From Molossus alvarezi (Eukaryota; Chordata; Mammalia; Chiroptera; Molossidae), in assembly GCA_037176705.1 (NCBI GenBank), contig CM073899.1:7626001-7690000 (forward strand): a stretch of DNA of 64,000 nucleotides. The letters run 5' to 3'. The position numbers and the translations under genes are program-made. The notes under the pieces were generated by a model that saw nothing but the letters and a program-made list of their open reading frames with translations, did not search any database and was not told the DNA's origin. Positions 57,796 to 64,000 of the stretch are shown here, piece by piece. Positions within the stretch are counted from its first letter, which is position 1. Each line of letters starts with the position of its first letter.

Positions 57796-58613
57796 AAAAA
57801 GGGGATAGTTTAAGGAGCCTCAGGGATAACATCAAGTGTAATGACATTTACATTACAGTGACATCAAAAGGAGAAGAGAGAGAGCAACAGATTGAAAAAT
57901 TATTTGATAAAATAGTGATTGAAAACTTCCATAACCTGGCAAAGAAAATAGATAAATTATGCCAGGAAGAACAGTGAGTCTCTAACAAGATGAACCCATA
58001 GAGACCCTCACCAATATATATCCTAATTAAAATGCCAAAGTTTAAAGACTTAAGCAATTATTTATCTACAAAGAAGTTTTCATAAGACTATCAGCTGATT
58101 TCTCAACAGAAAATTTGCCTACAAGAAAGGACTGGCATAAAATATTCTAAATGGTGAAAAATAAACACTTACAACTAAGATTACTCTACCCAGCAAGACT
58201 CTCACTGAGCATCAAAGCAGAGCTAAAGAACTTCCCAGACAAGAAAAAGCTAAGTGAGTTTATCACTACTAAAGCACTATTACAAGAAATGTTAAAGGAA
58301 CTTCTTTAAGAAGAAGATGGAAAAACAAGGGAACATAAATATGAATAATAAAGTGGCAATAACTATGTAACTCACAATTTTTACTTTAAATATTAATGGA
58401 TTAAATGCTCAAATCAAAAGACAAAGATGACTGAATGGATAAGAAAATAAGACCCATACATACGCTGCCTACATGAGACCTGCTTCAGATGGAAAGACAC
58501 ACGCATACTAATAGTAAAGGGATGCAAAAAGATATTTCATGCAAATGATTATTTAAAAAAAACACTAAAGTTATAATACTTGTATCAGACAAAATAGATT
58601 TCATTTTATTTAT

Positions 58614-58852
58614 TTCATTACCCTCACCCAAGGATATTTTCTTCCATTGATTCTTAGAGAGTGGAAGAGAGGGAGAGAGAGAGAAAAAAACATCAAGATG
58701 AGAGAGACACATTGGTTGCCTTCTGCAAGTGCCCCAGTCAAGGCTGGGGGTTGAACCTCCAACCCAGGTATAAGCCCTTGACTGGGAATCAAACTCATAA
58801 CTCTTTAGTGTATGCACTGATGCTCTAACCACTGAACCACAATAGCCAGGGC
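58614..58852 (-). mobile_element. Ves SINE
   Basis: Reverse Ves (ACCCTCACCCAAGGATA ... AATAGCCAGGGC), with 'aaaatagatttcatttta' on the left and 'aaaatatattttaaag' on the right. Confidence 0.9.
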
Positions 58853-59145
58853 TAAAATATATTTTAAAGCAGAGGTTATAACAGCAGACAAAAATGGACC
58901 CATGAATATAACTTCTGGCTATTTGTCTGAAAAAAACCTCAAACACTAATTTGAAAAGACTAATTTGATCATGCATTTTCATGTTCACTGCAGCATTATT
59001 TACAATAATCAAAATATGAAAGCAACCTAAGTGTCCATTGATAAATGAGTGGTTAGAGAAGAGGTAGTGCATATATAGATTGGAATATTACTCAGCCATA
59101 AAGAATAAAGTCATTTCACTGGGGACAACAAGCATGGACCTAGAG

Positions 59146-59429
59146 CAGCTATTTTTAAACTTTTTAATCTGGTGGCACATATAAACTAATTACTAAAATT
59201 TTGCTGCATACCAAAAGCTATATATTTTTTGCCAGTCTTACAAAAGATTTGGTGTAATTTTGATTTATTCACATTAGAGAATTATTTTTGCCACGGCTGT
59301 TGTCATTTTTTTGTTATTTGACAATCTAAGGGAAAAGAGGTCCATGCCCCTGACTAAACAGTCAGGTATTTCATGTTTTAAAAATTCACCAGCATGCCTG
59401 CTGCAGGGTAAACTGGTGAAAAATTGCTG
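59146..59429. mobile_element. Non-autonomous hAT transposon (nhAT-like)
   Basis: 284 bp with imperfect terminal inverted repeats CAGCTATTTTTAAAC and CAGCAATTTTTCAC, and a perfect 8-bp duplication acctagag (59138-59145, 59430-59437) as hAT transposases make. The interior ('ggtggcacatataaactaat', 'ctgactaaacagtcaggtat') agrees with my memory of short hAT elements in vesper bats. It has no transposase. Confidence 0.85.
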
Positions 59430-59439
59430 ACCTAGAGGG

Positions 59440-59655
59440 TACTATGCTAAGTGAAATAAGTCAGACAAAGACAAATATAATATGATTTTACTTAAATGTG
59501 GAATATAAAACAAAAAATAAATGAACAAATAAAACAGAAACACAGTAATAGATACAGAGAACAATTTGAAGGTGGCCAGATTAGTGGGGTTGGGGGAGCA
59601 GCTGAAAGTGATGGGTGAAAAGGAGGAAAGGATTAAGATGTGTAAATATCTTGTT
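59440..59655 (+). mobile_element. L1 3'UTR, end of the second ancient L1
   Basis: 'gctaagtgaaataagtcaga', 'caaatataatatgattttac' and a G-rich end (59575-59640) follow the L1 3'UTR order directly after the hAT element. Confidence 0.75.
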
Positions 59656-60430
59656 ATAAGGAACAGTCATGATTATCGCACCTACTCCAAGTATAGTGTC
59701 GACAGGATTTATAGACAGTTCGATGGCCCAGTACTTCCCCAGGAAGTGTCTAGGACCCCAGACTCCAGGATGTCTTTCATAGTAGAAACTTCAGCCTCAA
59801 TATCTAATGCACCCACAGGCACTGAAGCGCTTTGATCAGGAGCATCTGCCCTGCCGTGCCAGTGGAGTTGTGTCACTATGGTGCCCTCCGCTGCCAGGGA
59901 GGACAGTGGCAGCATTCCTGTGCAGGGCCCAGCCAGGGGACACCCATGTCACTGCAGAGGAAGTCAGTGGGGAGCATGAGCATCCCCAGTTCATGAAGAA
60001 GCACAGGTATGACAAGTCAGAGCTGAGGACCTGGACGGCTTCTAGGCAGACATGGAGGAAGAGGAAGAGGATGGCAATTGTGTGATGAGGGACATCTCAG
60101 ATGTTGCTGAGGTCCAGGACCCAGGTGGACCCACCCCCAGATCTAGAAGGCCTGTGGTAAGGGACATCAGCTAGAGCCCCACACCCTCCAGCTGAGACAG
60201 CCCCTCTAAGCACCCCAACTGGCCAGTGTATGTAGAATAATTAGGATTTTCTCAGATACTCGAAAGTCTGATTCCTGCGTAAAGAGCACTTTGTCCTTCT
60301 TTGTATACCCCCCTCAAGTGTTAGAAAGTATATAGGATGCTTGATTGATTCTTTTAGATATTTGTAAAAATTTCCCCTCAAAGCTGCTTATTAATCTGCC
60401 CTTTAATAAAGTATTATTGCAATGTGTTGG
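59656..60430 (+). pseudogene. Possible processed pseudogene, parent gene not recognised
   Basis: GC-richer than both sides and intronless, and it ends with AATAAAG (60404-60410). Frames are partly coding-like but shift: 59566-59835 contains 'VDRIYRQFDGPVLPQEVS', and 59807-60085 contains 'HRYDKSELRTW'. In another frame the stretch at 60040-60090 gives an acidic run (EEEEED), and it is followed by 'VMRDISDVAEVQDPGGP' at about 60085-60135. No poly-A remains. The first part follows L1 text with no clear target duplication, so an unknown repeat is the main alternative. Confidence 0.35.
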
Positions 60431-60434
60431 CCTG

Positions 60435-61380
60435 TACAGGAAAGCCTAATTGTGCCCTAAGGATCCTGAGCAGGCACTATGGAGATGCTAATAAATGAAT
60501 TGGAGCCCTGCCCTTGTGGTGTGGCACCAGAACTGATGTGTATATGCATAAACTTATCTAGCCCCGACAATGTATTATTTTTCCATCATCATTTATCGCT
60601 CCTATTCCCTCTTCCACCTTCAACCCTGGCCCCCAATCACCACACTGTTGTATGTGTCCATGAGTTCTTTTTCTTTTTTTTGCTCAAGTCCTCCATGCCC
60701 CTATCCCAGGAACCTACCACCAGGGCTGTCGGCCTGCCTGCTGTCTCTGAGTCTGCTTCTATTTTGCTTGTTAGCCCAGTTTGTACATTAAATTCCACAT
60801 GTGAGTGGTCCAACCTGGCTAAGCACTGGGGAAGGGAAAACAAGGCAGCTACCTGAATAGGGATATGTTTGTCCCGGTCCCCTAACACCCCTAACCTGTT
60901 CTATTAAGGGGTGTGTGGCAAGGAACCAAGTGGCCTGGGGTGGAACACAGCCCATGATGCTTCCAGGGTGCTGTTCTCTTCCCCCACATCAGCAGGACCC
61001 TCCTGCATGGAGCTTGTTCTTAGAAGGGTATGGGGCACAAAGTGGCCACATTCAACGCCTGGTTACAGGGACTCACTTGACAGAAGAGAGTCGTGCCCCA
61101 CCTCCGGTTACTATTTTGCATTCAATGAAAATTGTCTGCACTGGAAAAATGCAGAAGCAATTAATAGCATAAAGTTTAGAACAACACAGATTTGGGGCCA
61201 CATTCAACAGGCAGCTGTTTGGGTGAATATAGCTGAGGAGGGGAAGGGGCAGCTGCCAAACATATCTTGTTAGGTTCAGGGAATGGTTGCTGTTATCCAC
61301 CCAGCTCTTCTCAAAAGGATTTCTGGTGCTACATTACTTAGGTCCAATCCAATAGACAAATGGAATAGATCTGGAGGGTT
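60435..61380. other. Unassigned DNA
   Basis: No gene recognised. 60565-60670 loosely resembles a reversed L1 3'UTR ('caccacactgttgtatgtgt'). The frames at 60479-60856 and 60911-61273 have no domain. Confidence 0.4.
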
Positions 61381-61384
61381 TTCA

Positions 61385-61556
61385 CCAGGAAATAATGGAC
61401 ATAAAGAATATAATCAATAATATTGTAACAACAATGTATGGTATCAGAAGAATACTGAACTTATCAAGATGATCACTTCAGAAGTTATATAAATGTCCAA
61501 TCATTTTGTTGTACACCTGAAACTAATATATTATTGTATTTTAACTTAAAATTTTT
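61385..61556 (+). mobile_element. Old L1 3' terminus
   Basis: 'ttgttgtacacctgaaacta' followed by 'atatattattgtattttaac' is the usual end of old mammalian L1 families. Confidence 0.7.
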
Positions 61557-61557
61557 T

Positions 61558-61627
61558 TTTTAAATCCTCACCTGAGGATATTTTTCCATTTAGCTTCAGA
61601 TATAGTGGGAAAGGGAGAGGAAAGAGA

Positions 61628-61675
<48 letters not shown>

Positions 61676-61820
61676 CATCAACTGATTGCCTCCCACACGA
61701 CCCTGACTAGGGTTGGGGATTAAACTGCAACCGAGGAACATGCCCTTGACTGAAATCAAACTCGTGACTCTTCAGTCTATGGGCTGACACTCTATCCCGC
61801 TGAGCCAAACAGGCCAGGGC
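61558..61820 (-). mobile_element. Ves SINE with (GA)n expansion
   Basis: Reverse Ves, TCCTCACCTGAGGATA to AAACAGGCCAGGGC. Its CT-rich part has grown into a (GA)n run of about 45 bases (61625-61670). Confidence 0.92.
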
Positions 61821-61824
61821 ATAT

Positions 61825-62190
61825 ATTTTTTAAATTAAAATATTTTTAATGACCACAATATGGATCAACTAATATCATCATAACAAAAAATAAAACCAAA
61901 TAACATTTTAAAAGAATGTTGTATCAGTGCTGAGAATTATTTGCAATCCATTAATAGTTTATGCAGGTTAGAGGAAATTTTGTTTTAATGTTTTAAATAT
62001 TTACTGTTTACCTGCATTTTTCTGCTTAGAGAAACATTTTCAAATAAAAATGTTACCAGTATTTTAAAAATTTTAACAAATATATTTGAAGAATTAAGTG
62101 GGGTACCTCCGAATTCATGCACAGAGAATACAGAACACCAAATTAATAACCACAAGATTAACTATTGTCTTACATCCAAAACATGACCTC
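61825..62190. other. Unassigned AT-rich DNA
   Basis: Nothing recognised. Confidence 0.4.
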
Positions 62191-62193
62191 AGG

Positions 62194-62400
62194 CCCAGCT
62201 GGTGTGGCTCAGTGGTTGAACATCGACCCATGCACCAAGAGGTCAATGGTCTGATTTCTGGTTGGGGCGCATGCCCAGGTTGTGGGCCCAATCTCCAGTG
62301 GGGGTGTGCAGGAGGCAGCCAATCAGTATTCTCTCTCATCAATGTTTCTATCTCTCTCCTTCTCCCTTCCTCTCTAACATTAATAAAGAAAAAAATAAAA
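62194..62400 (+). mobile_element. Ves SINE
   Basis: Plus Ves, 'cagctggtgtggctcagtgg' to an A-rich tail. The flanks 'acctcaggc' and 'acctcagtt' may be its duplication. Confidence 0.93.
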
Positions 62401-62404
62401 AAAA

Positions 62405-63520
62405 AACAGTACCTCAGTTTTGCAGACTAATATAAGCACATGCATGTACTTTATTTCTGATTTTTTTGTGATGAATAAGTAATGGTGTCACAGGAGAAAT
62501 GAGTGAGCCAAGCTTCCCCGACACTAGTGGGAGTGAGGTTCTTGGGGTACTTCTGGACTAAATATTTTCAGAGGCCCCATGGGAGAATGAGAGGTGGTAA
62601 AAGGCCTTATTTTTTGGAGTTATAGCCCTCGGTCCCTGTTTCCCTGTTTCCTTAAGCCAGTCCTGAAAAAAGAGGAAGCTGTGGATTTAGCAGGGCTAGA
62701 AGTGGGCCAGTGTCCAGTTTGCATTCCATGGTGGAGCTGGGTCCAGCAGAGCATCAGGCATCAGGCATCAGGCTAGATTCGCTCCATTGGTCCACTGTGT
62801 GGAGGCCACATGGGTGGAAACCAGGGAATGCTGCTCTTGCAACCAGAGTCCCAAGAGAGTAAGTGGGCCAAGAGCCAAAATTTCTTTTGTTCAGAGGTTT
62901 AAGTATTCAGATTTCATGTCCTTGCATTGCCCATGCCTATTGTGACCACTGACTTGTTCCCAAATTTGACTAGCAGGTAAGTATCTTCCCACATCTACCG
63001 TACCTTACTGGGCATGCATCAAAACTGCCTTTGTCTAGTCCCTTCCCACATCAATCTACAGAGAATAGACGTGGAGAGTGTGAACTTGCAGCTCCCCGGC
63101 AAAGCTGTATAAATGGCATGCCTGTATTACTAGTTTTCCCTTTATCCTTTCCTGTTAATAATAACCAGGCTATTAATGGTTTCAAAGGCCCCCCTGAGAA
63201 AAATGAAACTTCTTTATAATCTTATAAAAGACAAATGGGTGGTCTCTGTCTTCTGTAACTGCTTCCTGCTGTCAAAAAGCATAGGTCTCCCTATCCCATG
63301 CTACAGGTTCTCCCTGTCTGAAAGAGGAAGGGGAAGCAAACAGGGAAAGGTCTTTATGTACAGAGCAGGGATTCCTCAATGTCCAGGACAGTCTGGTGTC
63401 CCTGGGAGGTGACATCGGCAATGTCCAGGAAGATGATGCATTGGACAAGTTGGTATTTTTATTGTATATTTAGAAATGACAAACTTGAGAAGAAGGTTAA
63501 AGGGCACAACTTAAACGAGA
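62405..63520. other. Unassigned DNA
   Basis: About 1.1 kb of mixed composition with no recognised gene. A heptamer GCATCAG is repeated three times near 62750-62775. Confidence 0.4.
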
Positions 63521-63525
63521 AATTT

Positions 63526-63725
63526 TGCCCAGCCAGTATGGCTCACTGGTTGAATGTCAACCCATGCACCAAGAAGTCACTGGTTTGATCCCAGTCAGGG
63601 TACATGCCCAGGTTGTGGGCCTGATCCCCAGTGGGGGGCATGCAGGAGGTAGCCGATCCATGTTCTCCTTCATCAATGTTTCTATCTCTTTGTCCCTCTC
63701 CCTTCCTCTTGTTCTAAAATTGATA
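63526..63725 (+). mobile_element. Ves SINE
   Basis: Plus Ves, 'gcccagccagtatggctcac' to 'aaaattgataaagaa'. The L1 fragment begins directly after it. Confidence 0.92.
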
Positions 63726-63730
63726 AAGAA

Positions 63731-64000
63731 GGCTACCCACTGTATGGGAGAGCATCATTGCCAATGATATATCAGATAAAGGGTTGATTTCCAATATATA
63801 GAGAGTTCTCATACAACTCCACAAAAGGAAGACAAAGAATCCAATTAAAAAATGGGCAGAGGAACTAAATAGACACCTCTCCAAACAGGACATACAAATG
63901 GCCAAGAGACATATGAAGAAATGCTCAACATCACTAATCATCAGAGAGATGCAAATTAAAACAACAATGAGGTATCACCTCACAACTGTCAGAATGGCCG
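63731..64000 (+). mobile_element. L1 ORF2 3' fragment, cut by window end
   Basis: 'ccactgtatgggagagcatc' to 'tgaggtatcacctcacaact' matches, in plus orientation, the L1 seen reversed near 40780-41340. The sequence is well preserved, but stops are present and only the 3' part is inside the window. Confidence 0.85.

Larger units (their letters stand above)
55583..59145 (+). mobile_element. Second ancient L1 (5'UTR, ORF1, start of ORF2), internal deletion
   Basis: It begins inside a 5'UTR related to HAL1 ('ccagtgtcccagtgcaagga' against 'ggttccagtgccaggaagag' at 16760). ORF1 follows (about 56760-58310), ending in 'FPDKKKLSEFITTKALLQEM'. The ORF2 start with 'ADKNGPMNI' lies near 58880. It then jumps to the L1 3'UTR ('catgttcactgcagcattat', 58980). 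So almost all of ORF2 is deleted. It continues to about 59650 after a hAT insertion. Two Ves, a further Ves and a short L1 are nested in it. Confidence 0.75.

Noticed and set aside
1..64000. Helitron, CRISPR, phage or bacterial system
   Set aside because: Helitrons are common in vesper bats, but no TC...CTAG-ended copy was seen. Direct repeats here are SINE/LINE copies, not regularly spaced arrays. Nothing prokaryotic is present.

Overview
This is mammalian genomic DNA, almost certainly from a microbat (Yangochiroptera). The main evidence is at least 25 copies of the tRNA-derived bat SINE family Ves. The window also holds young LINE-1 and HAL1 ('half-LINE') copies and a hAT-type element of the kind known from vesper bats. 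I found no operons, bacterial genes, CRISPR arrays or phage. The sequence is mostly AT-rich intergenic or intronic DNA, and no complete host protein-coding gene can be supported.

Layout. 1-9 kb: old L1 3' ends on both strands, a (GGAA)n/(GA)n tract, Ves SINEs, MIR relics and a 12-bp-stem inverted repeat. 9.6-12.5 kb: repeat-poor, probably single-copy DNA. 12.5-15.2 kb: the one gene-like locus. It has a candidate minus-strand exon (78 codons long, flanked by AG and GTAAGT), followed on its upstream side by a purine tract and a CpG island with GC boxes. 15.4-15.8 kb: repeat-free DNA rich in homeodomain-type TAAT sites, a candidate enhancer. 16.5-18.9 kb: a HAL1 copy interrupted by a solo LTR. 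20.3-22.1 kb: a 5'-truncated L1 interrupted by two different LTRs. 23-33 kb: L2 relics and several ERV LTRs (the clearest at 26642-27085), plus a badly degraded class I ERV gag on the minus strand. 33.4-35.6 kb: the best element of the window, a HAL1 with an uninterrupted 313-residue ORF1. 36.9-50 kb: an ancient reverse-strand L1 that has received a 5'-truncated HAL1, a near-full-length younger L1 (40.08-46.16 kb) carrying its own Ves, another L1 3' end, and a second copy of the LTR seen at 17.8 kb. 51.8-59.6 kb: two old plus-strand L1s fused at about 55583, with nested Ves copies, a short L1 and a 284-bp hAT element. 59.65-60.43 kb: a possible retropseudogene. 60.4-64 kb: old L1 ends, Ves copies, unassigned DNA, and an L1 ORF2 3' fragment running off the window end.

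The window is mainly a record of layered transposition. Target-site duplications (TSDs) and nesting give a relative order: ancient L1/L2/MIR, then the large L1 and HAL1, then LTRs and Ves. The parts most likely to matter to the host are the candidate exon, the CpG island and the flanking repeat-free DNA. No previously undescribed biological system could be demonstrated. All family names come from recognising sequence patterns, not from database searches.
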